From contig NZ_SMJW01000037.1 of the NCBI RefSeq assembly GCF_004348335.1, positions 1 to 42,984 on the forward strand: a stretch of DNA of 42,984 nucleotides, written 5' to 3'. The notes under the pieces are model-generated. The model did no database searches. It saw only the letters and a program-made list of their open reading frames with translations, and was not told the DNA's origin. A program made the position numbers and the translations under genes. The DNA is from Actinomadura bangladeshensis (GTDB lineage Bacteria > Actinomycetota > Actinomycetes > Streptosporangiales > Streptosporangiaceae). Numbering within the stretch: the stretch's first letter is position 1; each line of letters starts with the position of its first letter. Positions 30,668 through 39,298 of this stretch are shown in pieces.

Positions 30668-30934
30668 ATGCCCCTCGATGGCGAACGACCGTGCTCAACG
30701 CCTCACTGCGGCCGCCAGTCGTGCTTTCACGTGCGGCTGGAGGGGCCCGCACCCGGAGACGGCGGACGCGATTCCTGCGGCGCCCATCTCGCCGAAGTCG
30801 CACACGAATTGGCATCGCGCGCCCGCGAGCAGCGGAAACGTCCCGCGCGGGTCGTCGTGTACGCGATGACGGAGCGGCGGTCGAATGAGGCGGGGCCTTT
30901 CGACCGGCTCGCCCTCGGCGCCATCCCGGTCTGA
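30668..30934 (+). CDS. Possible small Cys/His-rich protein
   Basis: This 88-residue frame has four Cys and several His (CSTPHCGRQSCFHV, SCGAHLAEVAHELAS), a pattern suggestive of a small zinc-binding protein, followed by a basic helix and a VVVYAM strand. No Shine-Dalgarno sequence precedes the ATG. I recall similar actinomycete short proteins with a C...C and CxxHL element but cannot name them. The stretch 30500-30667 is otherwise AT-rich and gene-free. Expression is unproven. Confidence 0.4.
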   Translation: MPLDGERPCSTPHCGRQSCFHVRLEGPAPGDGGRDSCGAHLAEVAHELASRAREQRKRPARVVVYAMTERRSNEAGPFDRLALGAIPV

Positions 30935-31040
30935 CCCCTTCCGCCGGCGGCGAGGCACTCGGGGGCCATTGCCGATCGTCCGGGGGCTTCCGATACTGGG
31001 CGGGCAATGCCGAAGGCGACCGGACGAAAAAGAGGTCGGC

Positions 31041-32147
31041 ATGGGATTCCAGCTTGGCTTGTTCTCCCCCAACACCGAATCGGGACTCGCGATCACGACC
31101 GCTCCGGAGCGATGGCACGCGACCTGGGACAACAATCTCCGGCTCGCCCGGCTCGCGGACGAGACCGGCATCGACTTCCTGCTGCCCGTCGCCCGCTGGA
31201 CGGACTGGGGCCCCGGCACCGACTTCCACCGGAGCGCCCTGGACCCGCTGGTCTGGGCGTCCGGCCTGCTCGCCCACACCAGCCGCCTCCGCGTGTTCAG
31301 CACCGTCCACACGGCGTTCCACCATCCGGTCGTCGCGGCGAAGCAGCTCGCGACCGCCGACCACCTCAGCCGGGGGCGGATCGGGCTGAACATCGTGGCG
31401 GGCTGGCACGCGCCCGAGTACGAGATGTTCGGCCTCAAGCTGCCCGACGACCACGACACGCGCTACGCGCTCGCACAGGAGTGGTGGGACGTCGTCAAGC
31501 GCATCTGGTCGACCGACGAGCCGTTCGACCATGACGGACGGTTCTTCCAGTTGCAGCACGTCGTGGGCCGTCCCAAGCCCTTCAACGGGCACGGCGTGCC
31601 CGTCATCAACGCCGGGTCGTCCAAGCAGGGGCGCTCGTTCGCCGCGCGCAACGCCGACCGGGCGTTCACCGTCGTGGCCGGGCCGGAGGACGGTGCCGAG
31701 ATCGTGAAGGCGATCCGCGCCGAGGCCGCGTCCTACGGCCGGACGGTCGGGGTCTTCACGCTCGGGCACGTCGTGTGCCGTCCGACCACGACCGAGGCGG
31801 AGGAGTTCCTGCACTACTACGCCGACGAGCACGCCGACTGGCCCGCCGTCGACGAGGTGATGCGGCTCCAAGGGCTGCACGCGCAGTCGTTCACTCCCGA
31901 GATGCTCCAGATCTACCGGGACCGGTTCGCCGCCGGCCACGGCAGCTGCCCGCTGATCGGCGACCCCGACACCGTCGCCGACGGGCTCGCGGAGTTCGCG
32001 CGTGCGGGTTTCGACGGTATCGCTCTGTCGTTCCTCAATTACGCTGATGAACTGGGCTACTTCGCCGCCGAGGTCATGCCTCGCCTGCGGGCCCGAGGTG
32101 TCCTGCCCATCGACCGTCCTGAGAAGGCTCCGCCCACGCGAACATGA
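31041..32147 (+). CDS. LLM-class flavin-dependent oxidoreductase (SsuD/SfnG/RutA-like)
   Basis: This 368-residue protein has the TIM-barrel fold of the luciferase-like monooxygenases. It starts with MGFQLGLFSPNTESG and carries LVWASGLLAHTSRLRVFSTV, DHLSRGRIGLNIVAGWHAPEYEMFG and GHGVPVINAGSSKQGRSFAARNADRAFTVV, close in layout to alkanesulfonate, dimethylsulfone and pyrimidine monooxygenases. It would use reduced FMN supplied by a separate reductase; none is nearby. The substrate is unknown. AAGAGG precedes the ATG. The stop overlaps the AraC start (ATGA at 32144-32147), so the regulator is translationally coupled and may control this enzyme. Confidence 0.88.
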   Translation: MGFQLGLFSPNTESGLAITTAPERWHATWDNNLRLARLADETGIDFLLPVARWTDWGPGTDFHRSALDPLVWASGLLAHTSRLRVFSTVHTAFHHPVVAAKQLATADHLSRGRIGLNIVAGWHAPEYEMFGLKLPDDHDTRYALAQEWWDVVKRIWSTDEPFDHDGRFFQLQHVVGRPKPFNGHGVPVINAGSSKQGRSFAARNADRAFTVVAGPEDGAEIVKAIRAEAASYGRTVGVFTLGHVVCRPTTTEAEEFLHYYADEHADWPAVDEVMRLQGLHAQSFTPEMLQIYRDRFAAGHGSCPLIGDPDTVADGLAEFARAGFDGIALSFLNYADELGYFAAEVMPRLRARGVLPIDRPEKAPPTRT

Positions 32148-33154
32148 CTCCTCCCGCAACCCCGCCGCCCCTGTCCGCCCATCGACGGGTCGCCAGCGCG
32201 GACATCGGCGTCCTGCACGACACTGTCGAACCGTTCGCCGTGGGCCACGACCTCCAGGTCCGCCGGCCGGACGTCCCGCTGGACGGCCTGGTCAACGCCC
32301 TCGGCGTCGGCGCGATCAACATGGTGTGGGTGCGGTACGGGGGCGGCGGCGTCATCGTGGACACGCCGCCGACGGAGGGGCACTTCGCCATGTGCGCGCC
32401 CATCGCGCCCATGGCCGTCGAGTACCGGACCACCGGGAACCGCGACACGGCCAAGGGAAGCCTTGTGCTGTCCCACGACGAGCCCATGCGGATGACGCCG
32501 CACCCCGCCCTGGGCTGCCTCGTCATCGCGACGAGCACCGGACGCCTGGCCGACCACCTCGCCGGCCATCTCGGACGCGACCGCACCGCGCCGCTGCGTT
32601 TCCACGGCGCGGACGGCCCCGCCGTCCTTCCGGCGTCCATCGTCGACCAGACCTGGCGGCACGTGTGCGATGTCCTCGACCACGCGACGGCCCGGGGCGG
32701 GCTCCACCCGCTGGCGGCGCGCACCCTGGAGGAGTCGCTGCTCACCGCGATCCTGCTCGGCCTCCCGCACACGGCGACGCGCAGCCTCGCCGAGGAACCG
32801 GCGCGGACACCGCACCATCTCGCGGGCGCGATCCGCGAGTGGGTGGAGGCGAACCACCACCGCCCCATCGGCGTCACCGACATCGCGGCATCGGTGGGCA
32901 TCAGCGTGCGCCAGCTCCAGGCGATCTGCCAGAATCAGTGGGACCTGACCCCGACCCAGCTCCTGCGCGGAACGAGGCTCGATCACGCGCGCGCGGCGCT
33001 CACCGTGGCGCAGCTCGGGCCGGGCACGGTCACCGGCATCGCCAGAGCCGCCGGCTACTTCCACATGAGCCGCTTCGCCGCCCACTACCGGCAGCGCTTC
33101 GGGGAGACCCCCACGCAGACCCTCAAGCGGAGCGGCCGGCCGGGCCCGAGCTGA
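32144..33154 (+). CDS. AraC-family transcriptional regulator
   Basis: This 336-residue protein has an N-terminal AraC-binding-like domain (about 20-190) and a C-terminal double HTH at about 235-330. The HTH includes AIREWVEANHHRPIGVTDIAASV, GISVRQLQAICQNQWDLTPTQ and the AraC signature region LLRGTRLDHARAALTVAQ to FHMSRFAAHYRQRFGETPTQTL. The ATG overlaps the stop of the LLM oxidoreductase gene, so the pair forms one unit in which the regulator probably governs the oxidation step. The effector is unknown. Confidence 0.9.
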   Translation: MTPPATPPPLSAHRRVASADIGVLHDTVEPFAVGHDLQVRRPDVPLDGLVNALGVGAINMVWVRYGGGGVIVDTPPTEGHFAMCAPIAPMAVEYRTTGNRDTAKGSLVLSHDEPMRMTPHPALGCLVIATSTGRLADHLAGHLGRDRTAPLRFHGADGPAVLPASIVDQTWRHVCDVLDHATARGGLHPLAARTLEESLLTAILLGLPHTATRSLAEEPARTPHHLAGAIREWVEANHHRPIGVTDIAASVGISVRQLQAICQNQWDLTPTQLLRGTRLDHARAALTVAQLGPGTVTGIARAAGYFHMSRFAAHYRQRFGETPTQTLKRSGRPGPS

Positions 33155-33167
33155 CACCACCTCGCGT

Positions 33168-33698
33168 CTACCGCACGGGCTGCCGCAGGATCGTGCGCAT
33201 CTTCTCCGGGTCGGTCTCCGCGGGGTCGGACAGGTAGATCTCGTGGTGCAGCCCGTTCACCACGAGCCCCTTGGCGTCCATCAGCGCGGTCATGCGCGCG
33301 AGGGACGCGGGCTCGTCCGAGTAGGGGCCGCTGTGCAGCATCTGCACGCACAGGCCGTCGTCGTAGGTGACGTACTGGACGCGCGCAGCCGCGGGCACAC
33401 CCGCACGTGCCTCCTCACGGGCGCGGCCGATCAACACGATGTCGTCCGGGAGGCGAAGGAACAGATGCCACCGCCACTCCTCACGCGGGACGTCGAACGG
33501 TGAGCGCTCGTCCTCCACCCACCAGCGCCCCTCCAGCGGAACCATCGGCGCACCCAGCGCGCCCAGCACCGCGTACAGCGCACCCACGCTCACCCCGTAC
33601 GCGGCACCCGCAGGCTCACCGCGCCCTGTGACGGCCAGGCCGGACACACGCCCGTGCTCGGCCAACTCCGGCTCGCTCGAAGCCTCATACCAGCTCAC
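33168..33698 (-). CDS. Stand-alone GyrI-like (small-molecule-binding) protein
   Basis: This 176-residue protein has the GyrI-like/BmrR C-terminal fold: GVSVGALYAVLGALGAPM, WRWHLFLRLPDDIVLIGRAREE, VQYVTYDDGLCVQMLHSGPYSDE with the Glu that binds cationic ligands in the fold, and YLSDPAETDPEKMRTILRQPV at the end. The GTG start overlaps the MerR stop (positions 33695-33698, GTGA), so it is translated together with a MerR protein that carries its own GyrI-like domain. It may act as a drug-sequestering partner or a second sensor, which is inference. Confidence 0.82.
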   Translation of the reverse strand: MSWYEASSEPELAEHGRVSGLAVTGRGEPAGAAYGVSVGALYAVLGALGAPMVPLEGRWWVEDERSPFDVPREEWRWHLFLRLPDDIVLIGRAREEARAGVPAAARVQYVTYDDGLCVQMLHSGPYSDEPASLARMTALMDAKGLVVNGLHHEIYLSDPAETDPEKMRTILRQPVR

Positions 33699-34453
33699 TG
33701 CTCATCACCCACTCGAACCATCACCCGGGTCTCCAGGTGGTCGGGCGGCGTGGTCGCGGGGTCGTTGAGGTACACCTCGCGGACGGGCCCGGCGGGCGTA
33801 TGCCCGTAGTCGCCGAACCACGCGAGCACGCCATGGACAGTGAGCGGGATCTCCTCGTAAGGGCCGACGTGGACGGCCGCCGCGAACGTCCCGCCGGGGA
33901 GGACCTCGTCGCCGTCCGGTGCCTGGACGGCCACGCGCACGTCGAACTCGTCCGCCATGTCCAGGGGGAACAGGCCGACGAGCAGGCCGTCCGGCGACAT
34001 CCTGGGCAGCAGCCGGCGCACGCACGCCCCCGTCGCGTCCGGGATCGTCAGCGGCGTCGCGGACTCCCGCGCGGCGAACACCCGCCGCGCCGGCTCCCGC
34101 ACGATCGCCACCTCATGCTCCGGCAGCCCCTCGGCGAGGACGCGGTCCAGGAGCCGGAGGCCGCGCCGCCGCCGGGCGATGTCGGCCTCGATCCCGTCCC
34201 GCGCCTCCTGCAGCGCGCTGCCCGCGTCCCCCGCCAGCACGCGCGCCACCGCGGGCAGCGGCACGCCCATCGCCCGCAGCAGGCCGGCCATCAGCGCGTC
34301 CCGGGCCTGGTCGGGCCGGTAGTACCGGTAGCCGGACGCGGGGTCCGTCCACGCCGGGGGCAGGATGCCGAGGTCGTCGTAGTGCCGCAGCTGCTTGACG
34401 CTGAGCCTGCACAGCCGCGCGAACCGCCCGATCGGCAGGAGATCGTCGCTCAC
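33695..34453 (-). CDS. MerR-family regulator with GyrI-like effector domain (BmrR-like)
   Basis: This 252-residue protein has a MerR HTH at about 5-70 (LLPIGRFARLCRLSVKQLRHYDDLGILPPAWTDPASGYRYY), a dimerising coiled coil at about 85-120, and a GyrI-like ligand domain at about 125-250 ending in REVYLNDPATTPPDHLETRVMV. The layout matches multidrug-sensing regulators such as BmrR and TipA-like proteins that activate efflux or binding-protein genes. GTG at 34453 was chosen at the domain boundary, with GGGTGGGG upstream. It is followed, with overlap, by a lone GyrI-like gene. Confidence 0.9.
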   Translation of the reverse strand: MSDDLLPIGRFARLCRLSVKQLRHYDDLGILPPAWTDPASGYRYYRPDQARDALMAGLLRAMGVPLPAVARVLAGDAGSALQEARDGIEADIARRRRGLRLLDRVLAEGLPEHEVAIVREPARRVFAARESATPLTIPDATGACVRRLLPRMSPDGLLVGLFPLDMADEFDVRVAVQAPDGDEVLPGGTFAAAVHVGPYEEIPLTVHGVLAWFGDYGHTPAGPVREVYLNDPATTPPDHLETRVMVRVGDEQ

Positions 34454-34493
34454 GGGCCCCACCCTGAGCCCTCCCACGGGGGGAGAGTCCAGC

Positions 34494-35588
34494 TCAGGAC
34501 GGCCGCGCCGACAGGCCCGTGCATCCGCGCAGCCCGTTCCACCGCTTGAGCTCCGCCTGCGCGGCGGCGCCCTTCATCGGAATCGGGATGCCGCCCTGGA
34601 TGAGCGCCGGGTTCCACTTGTCCTTCACGACCTTGCCGTTCTGCACCTTCAGCAGCAGCACACCGGACTTCGCCGTCTGGCCGTTCGCGGAGTAGAACAC
34701 GAAGTTGCCCATGCCGTAGTGGACGTACGAGCCGTCCATGTAGCCGCCGCCCAGCGGGATGTGCGCGTGGCCCCCCACGATGATGTCGGCGCCCGCCTCG
34801 ACAAGCTGCTGAGCGAGTTCCTTCTGGCGCGGCAGCGGGCAAGGCTGAAGCTCAGCGCCCCAGTGCAGGTGGACGATGACGACGTCCGCCCCCTTGCGCG
34901 CCTCCTTCACCGCCTGGACCATCCGCGGGACGTCCTTGGCCGACGCGAGACCGCCCTTGGCGTCGGTCGCCGTCCACGCCTGGATCAGGTTGTCGTCCAG
35001 CACCTGCGTGGCACCGACGATGGCGAGCTTGTTGCCCTTCACGGTCACGCGGTACGGCTTGAAGGCGTCATCGGCGTTCTTGCCGATGCCGACGACCGGG
35101 AACCGCGCCCGCTTCATGGCGGCCAGGGAATCGCGCAGGCCGCCCTCCATGTAGTCCATGCCGTGGTTGTTGGCCATGGAGACGACATCGACCCCGGCGG
35201 CCTTCAGCGCCTTGAACGTGGACGGCGGCGCCCGGAACGTGAACTGCTTGCCCGGCGCCGGTGTACCGCCCGTCGTGATGGCGGTCTCCAGGTTGATCAT
35301 GGCGAGATCCGCCGCCCGGAGCTGCTTGGCGACCGGCCCCAGCGCCGTGGACGGATTGCCGAGCCGCGCCCGCAACTGCCCCTCGAAATGCGTGTCGCCA
35401 CCGAACGCGAGAATGATCGGCTCCTTGACCGGCTGCGCCGGCTTCTTCGCGCCGCCCTCAGCCCCGGACGTCGCGGGCGGCGGTGTCGCCCCCTCCGCGT
35501 CCGAGCCGCCGGAACCTCCGCACGCCGCCGCGGTCAGCGCCACCGCCGCCATCGCCGCGACCGCGGCCGCCTTCCCCCGCCTGCCCAT
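34494..35588 (-). CDS. CapA-family lipoprotein (poly-gamma-glutamate synthesis-like metallophosphatase)
   Basis: This 364-residue protein has a lipoprotein signal with lipobox LTAAAC (Cys near 24) and a Gly/Ser/Pro spacer, then a CapA-type calcineurin-like phosphoesterase domain. Metal ligands include Asp in FGGDTHFEG, AMINLETAITTGG, the Asn-His pair in MANNHGMDYMEGG, VHLHWGAELQP and GGHAHIPLGG. It should sit on the outer face of the membrane. CapA proteins take part in poly-gamma-glutamate assembly or cell-envelope polymer handling, but no capB/capC partner is here. GGAGG lies before the ATG. It is a single-gene unit. Confidence 0.9.
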   Translation of the reverse strand: MGRRGKAAAVAAMAAVALTAAACGGSGGSDAEGATPPPATSGAEGGAKKPAQPVKEPIILAFGGDTHFEGQLRARLGNPSTALGPVAKQLRAADLAMINLETAITTGGTPAPGKQFTFRAPPSTFKALKAAGVDVVSMANNHGMDYMEGGLRDSLAAMKRARFPVVGIGKNADDAFKPYRVTVKGNKLAIVGATQVLDDNLIQAWTATDAKGGLASAKDVPRMVQAVKEARKGADVVIVHLHWGAELQPCPLPRQKELAQQLVEAGADIIVGGHAHIPLGGGYMDGSYVHYGMGNFVFYSANGQTAKSGVLLLKVQNGKVVKDKWNPALIQGGIPIPMKGAAAQAELKRWNGLRGCTGLSARPS

Positions 35589-35679
35589 CGCCTCGCCTCC
35601 GTCCAGCCCACACGGGCCCGCTGGCGGCCAAGCATCTCATGTCCACCGAAGGCGGCGACCCCCTGGAACCTCCTCCCCG

Positions 35680-35853
35680 ACCCTCATCGTTGTCCTGGAC
35701 GCCGACGAGACGATCCACTCGGTGGAGGAGCACCGGCTCGACTGGTCCGGCCGCAGCTACCAGCTCGCCACCGTCCACCGCGACGCGCTGGACACCGAGC
35801 TTCCGGAAGGCATGAAGCTCAGCGTGGGCTTCACCGAGCTAGAGACCGTCTGA
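35680..35853 (+). pseudogene. Gene remnant of about 57 codons, no start codon
   Basis: The frame encodes TLIVVLDADETIHSVEEHRLDW and ends with MKLSVGFTELETV before TGA at 35851. The codon usage is coding-like and the sequence looks like the C-terminal half of a small alpha/beta protein, but no ATG, GTG or TTG start lies at a suitable place, and the upstream frame is antisense to CapA. It is best read as a truncated gene. I do not recognise the parent. Confidence 0.35.
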
Positions 35854-36050
35854 AAAACCGACCCGGTAGGCGGGGTTCTCTGAGCCGTTGGGGTGAGGGG
35901 CGTCGCAGCTCCCTAGTGGCTGCCGAAAGTCCTCGCCTTCGCAGTAACTCCCAAATCACCGTTACGGCCATGCCCGGGGGCCGGTCATGGTGCGGTCGCG
36001 ACCGACAAGTCATCATTGGGCGAACGGTCCCGTTCACAAGGAGTGTCCCG
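35854..36050. other. Gene-free leader of the molybdopterin oxidoreductase gene
   Basis: The region has less coding bias than its surroundings. It contains a weak hairpin (AACC...GGGGTT, 35857-35877), no confident ORF on either strand, and an inverted repeat GAACGG-TC-CCGTTC at 36022-36035, 5-18 bp before the Shine-Dalgarno AAGGAG. The repeat could be an operator. A regulatory RNA is possible but not supported by a pattern that I recognise. Confidence 0.4.
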
Positions 36051-38276
36051 ATGGGCGACCGCACGGCGTTCCGCACCTGTCCCCTCTGCGAAGCCCTGTG
36101 CGGGCTCGAACTGACCATTGACGACGCGGGAACGGTGACCCGCGTGCGGGGTGACGCCGAGGATCCGTTCAGCAAGGGCTTCATCTGCCCCAAGGGCGCG
36201 ACGCTCGGCAGCCTCGACGGCGATCCCGACCGGCTGGCGGAGCCGCTGGTCAAGGGCGAGAAGGCCGGGTGGGACGAGGCGTTCGAGGCCGTCCGGGAGG
36301 GGCTCGCGGGCGTCATCGGGCGGCACGGGCGGGACGCGGTCGCCGTCTACGTCGGGAACCCGACCGCGCACTCGATCGCCGGGCCGCTGTACACCGCCGC
36401 GATCGTGAAGGCGCTCGGCACCCGCAACCTGTTCACGGCCAGCACCGCCGACCAGATGCCGAAGCACGTGTCCTGCGGGCACATGTTCGGCGATCCCCTC
36501 GCGATCCCCGTGCCCGACCTCGATCGGACGCAGCATCTCCTGATGCTGGGCGCCAATCCGCTGGAGTCGAACGGCAGCCTCGCGTCGGCGCCCGATTTCC
36601 CCGGACGCCTGAAGGCGATCCAGGCGCGCGGCGGCAAGGTCACGGTCGTCGACCCGCGGCGCACGCGCACGGCCGCCCTCGCCGACGAGCACCTGTTCAT
36701 CCGCCCCGGGACGGACGCGTTCTTCCTCATGGCGCTCGTCCACACCCTGTTCGCCGAGGACCTCGTCACCGACCGCCTGCCGGGGCGCGTCAACGGCCTG
36801 GACGACCTGCGCGCCCTCGCCGTCGACTTCGCGCCCGAGCGCGTCGCGTCCGCCACCGGCGTCCCGGCGGACGTCATCCGGCGGACGGCCCGCGAGCTGG
36901 CCGCCGCCGACCGCGCCGCCGTCTACGGCCGCATCGGGACCTGCACGCAGGCGTTCGGGACGCTGAACAGCTGGCTCGTGGACGCCCTGAACGTCCTCAC
37001 CGGCAACCTCGACCGCGAGGGCGGCGCGATGTTCCCGCGCCCCGCGCACATGCCCGTGTACCGGCGCAAGAAGCCGTTCACGACCGGGCGGTGGCGCAGC
37101 CGCGTCCGCGCGCTGCCCGAGGTCAACGGCGAGCTCCCGGTCGCCACGCTGGTGGACGAGATCGAGACCGCGGGCGAGGGGCAGGTCAGGGCGCTGATCA
37201 CCATCGGCGGGAACCCGGCGCTGTCGGCGCCGAACGCCGCCCGGCTCGACCGCGCGCTCGCCGGCCTGGAGTTCATGGTCAGCGTCGACCCGTACCTGAA
37301 CGAGACGACCCGGCACGCGAACGTGGTCCTGCCGCCGCCGCGCCCCGCGCAGACGCCGCACTACGACATCGCGCTGACCGGGCTCGCCGTCCGCGACTAC
37401 GCGCGCTACTCGCCGCCCGCCGTCCCGCTGCCGGACGGGCGCCCGAGCGAGGCCGACCTCCTCGCCCGGCTCGCGATGGTCGCCTCCGGCGCGGACGGCG
37501 ACCCGGCCGCCCTCGACGAAATGATCATCAGCACGACGCTGGCGAAGGCGACCGCGCTCCCCGGCTCCCCCGTGCACGGCCGCGAACCCGGCGAACTGCG
37601 CAAGATGCTCGACACCGGCACGCTCACCGAGCAGCGGCTCGACATGATGCTGCGCCTCGGCCCCTACGGCGACGGCTTCGGCGCCGACCCGTCCGGTCTC
37701 ACGCTGACCCGGCTTCGCACCGAGCACCCGCACGGGCTCGACCTCGGCGCCCTCAGGCCGCGCCTGGACGAGGTGCTCTGCACGACGTCCGGCCGCGTCG
37801 AGCTGTGCCCGTCCACGTTCGCCGCCGACGTCGACCGGCTGCACGCCGCACTGACCGCCCCGCGGCACGACGGCATGGTGCTGATCGGGCGCCGCCAGCT
37901 GCGCTCCAACAACAGCTGGCTGCACAATGTCCCCGAGCTGGTGCGCGGCTCCAACACCTGCACCCTCCAGCTCAACCCCGCCGACGCCGACCGGCTCGGC
38001 GTCGCCGCGGGCGGCCTGGTCCGCGTCACGTCCCGGACGGGCAGCGTGGACGCCGTCGCCGAACCCACCGACAGCGTCATGCCCGGCGTGGTCAGCCTGC
38101 CGCACGGATGGGGGCACGACCGTCCCGGAACGCGCACCGGCGTCGCGCACCGGCACGCGGGCGTCAACGTCAACGCGGTCACCGACGAGCAGGAGATCGA
38201 CCCCCTGTCCGGCAACGCCGTCTTCAACGGAGTCCCCGTCACCTTGGAGGCCCTGGCGACCGCGCAGGCCCGCTGA
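36051..38276 (+). CDS. Molybdopterin-dependent oxidoreductase with a 4Fe-4S N-terminus
   Basis: This 741-residue protein is a member of the DMSO-reductase superfamily of molybdenum/tungsten enzymes. The N-terminal 4Fe-4S motif is C10-x2-C13-x3-C17 with C46 (CPLCEALCG, FICPKG). The bis-MGD-binding parts include ASTADQMPKHVSCGHMFG, MLGANPLESN, VVDPRRTRTAALADE and NPALSAPNAARLDRA, and the C-terminal molydopterin domain reads RLGVAAGGLVRVTSRTGSV. It has no Tat signal and no partner subunit gene beside it, so it appears to be a cytoplasmic single-subunit enzyme or to use an unlinked partner; the substrate is unknown. The ATG has AAGGAG upstream. Formate or an organic S/N-oxide are possible substrates only by family. 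Confidence 0.92.
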   Translation: MGDRTAFRTCPLCEALCGLELTIDDAGTVTRVRGDAEDPFSKGFICPKGATLGSLDGDPDRLAEPLVKGEKAGWDEAFEAVREGLAGVIGRHGRDAVAVYVGNPTAHSIAGPLYTAAIVKALGTRNLFTASTADQMPKHVSCGHMFGDPLAIPVPDLDRTQHLLMLGANPLESNGSLASAPDFPGRLKAIQARGGKVTVVDPRRTRTAALADEHLFIRPGTDAFFLMALVHTLFAEDLVTDRLPGRVNGLDDLRALAVDFAPERVASATGVPADVIRRTARELAAADRAAVYGRIGTCTQAFGTLNSWLVDALNVLTGNLDREGGAMFPRPAHMPVYRRKKPFTTGRWRSRVRALPEVNGELPVATLVDEIETAGEGQVRALITIGGNPALSAPNAARLDRALAGLEFMVSVDPYLNETTRHANVVLPPPRPAQTPHYDIALTGLAVRDYARYSPPAVPLPDGRPSEADLLARLAMVASGADGDPAALDEMIISTTLAKATALPGSPVHGREPGELRKMLDTGTLTEQRLDMMLRLGPYGDGFGADPSGLTLTRLRTEHPHGLDLGALRPRLDEVLCTTSGRVELCPSTFAADVDRLHAALTAPRHDGMVLIGRRQLRSNNSWLHNVPELVRGSNTCTLQLNPADADRLGVAAGGLVRVTSRTGSVDAVAEPTDSVMPGVVSLPHGWGHDRPGTRTGVAHRHAGVNVNAVTDEQEIDPLSGNAVFNGVPVTLEALATAQAR

Positions 38277-38383
38277 CCCCGTGGTTTACCTCTCCCGGCC
38301 ACAGGTAGGGGTATGACTGGCCGCAGGAGAACGCGGAAGACTAGTGTCGCAACAGGCGTCTCACAAACCGCGGAGGAGGGGAC

Positions 38384-39298
38384 ATGCCCCGACGGGTGAA
38401 CATATTCCGGCGCGGGTCACAGCCCCAGACCCCGGCACGGCTCGCGGACGCCACGGACGCACTGGAGCAGGCGCGCGGTTTGGACCGTACCATCCGCGTC
38501 CTGTCCACGGCCGTGCGGCGGACGCTGCACCCGGGGCCGGTCAAGGACGCCCTGCACGGCGTCCCGCTCGGCCACCCGGCCCATCCGCCGCTCACCGACG
38601 TGCCCGTCGGGCTGTGGATCTCCGCCGCCGTCCTCGACCTCATGCCGGGGACGCGCCGCGCCGCGCAGACCCTGGTCGCCGCCGGGCTCGCCGGCGCCCT
38701 GCCGAGCGTCCTCACCGGCATCGCCGACTGGGGCTCCCTGCACCGCGAGCAGCAGCGCGTCGGGCTGATCCACGCCGCCGGGATGGCGACGACGAGCGCG
38801 CTGTACTCGGCGTCCCTCATCGCCCGCCACCAGGGACGGGACGGCGCCGGCCGGGCGTTCGGCTTCGCCGGCCTGTCCACGCTGCTCGCCGGCACCTACC
38901 TCGGCGGGCACCTGGCCTTCCGGCAGGCGGCGGGCGCCAGCCACGCCGACAAGGTCGGCCACCTCGTGCCGCTCGGCTGGCACGACCTGTGCAGCGCCGC
39001 CGACCTCCCGGACGGCTGGCCCGTCACCCGGCGGCTCGGCTACATCAGCCTGTTCGTGCTGCGGACGGGCGACAGCGTCCACGTCCTCACCGACCGCTGC
39101 AGCCACCTGGCCGGGCCGCTGCACCAGGGCCGCATCGTCACCGACGACAACGCCGACGTCTGCGTCGTCTGCCCCTGGCACGGCAGCATGTTCCGCGTCG
39201 CCGACGGGTCCGTCGTGCACGGCCCCGCCACCGCCCGCCAGCCGTCCTTCGAGAGCCGCGTGACGGAGGACGGCATCCTCCAGGTCCGGCCCCTCTAG
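38384..39298 (+). CDS. DUF2231 membrane domain fused to a Rieske [2Fe-2S] domain
   Basis: This 304-residue protein has a DUF2231-type four-helix membrane domain at about 60-180 (GHPAHPPLTDVPVGLWISAAVLD, GLIHAAGMATTSALYSASLIA, GLSTLLAGTYLGGHLAF) and a C-terminal Rieske ferredoxin domain at about 195-304. The Rieske cluster ligands are C239-x-H241 (CSHLAGPL) and C263-x2-H266 (CPWHGSMF). The membrane part has His residues that might bind heme. It would carry electrons at the membrane and could serve the neighbouring molybdo-enzyme, which is inference. GGAGGAGGGG precedes the ATG, and 107 bp separate the two genes. Its stop overlaps the gene at 39295. Confidence 0.9.
   Translation: MPRRVNIFRRGSQPQTPARLADATDALEQARGLDRTIRVLSTAVRRTLHPGPVKDALHGVPLGHPAHPPLTDVPVGLWISAAVLDLMPGTRRAAQTLVAAGLAGALPSVLTGIADWGSLHREQQRVGLIHAAGMATTSALYSASLIARHQGRDGAGRAFGFAGLSTLLAGTYLGGHLAFRQAAGASHADKVGHLVPLGWHDLCSAADLPDGWPVTRRLGYISLFVLRTGDSVHVLTDRCSHLAGPLHQGRIVTDDNADVCVVCPWHGSMFRVADGSVVHGPATARQPSFESRVTEDGILQVRPL

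Noticed and set aside
35831..35971. A 46-codon frame on the minus strand (MAVTVIWELLRRRGL...)
   Set aside because: It has no ribosome-binding site and unusually non-GC third positions for this genome, so it is probably not translated.
34395..36050. A long N-terminal extension of the molybdopterin oxidoreductase
   Set aside because: It is antisense to CapA, has no domain, and a good AAGGAG-ATG start exists at 36051.
38284..38314. A stress-sigma-like promoter (GTTT and GGGTAT) before the DUF2231-Rieske gene
   Set aside because: The spacing of 21 bp is too long for the 14-16 bp expected of this promoter type.
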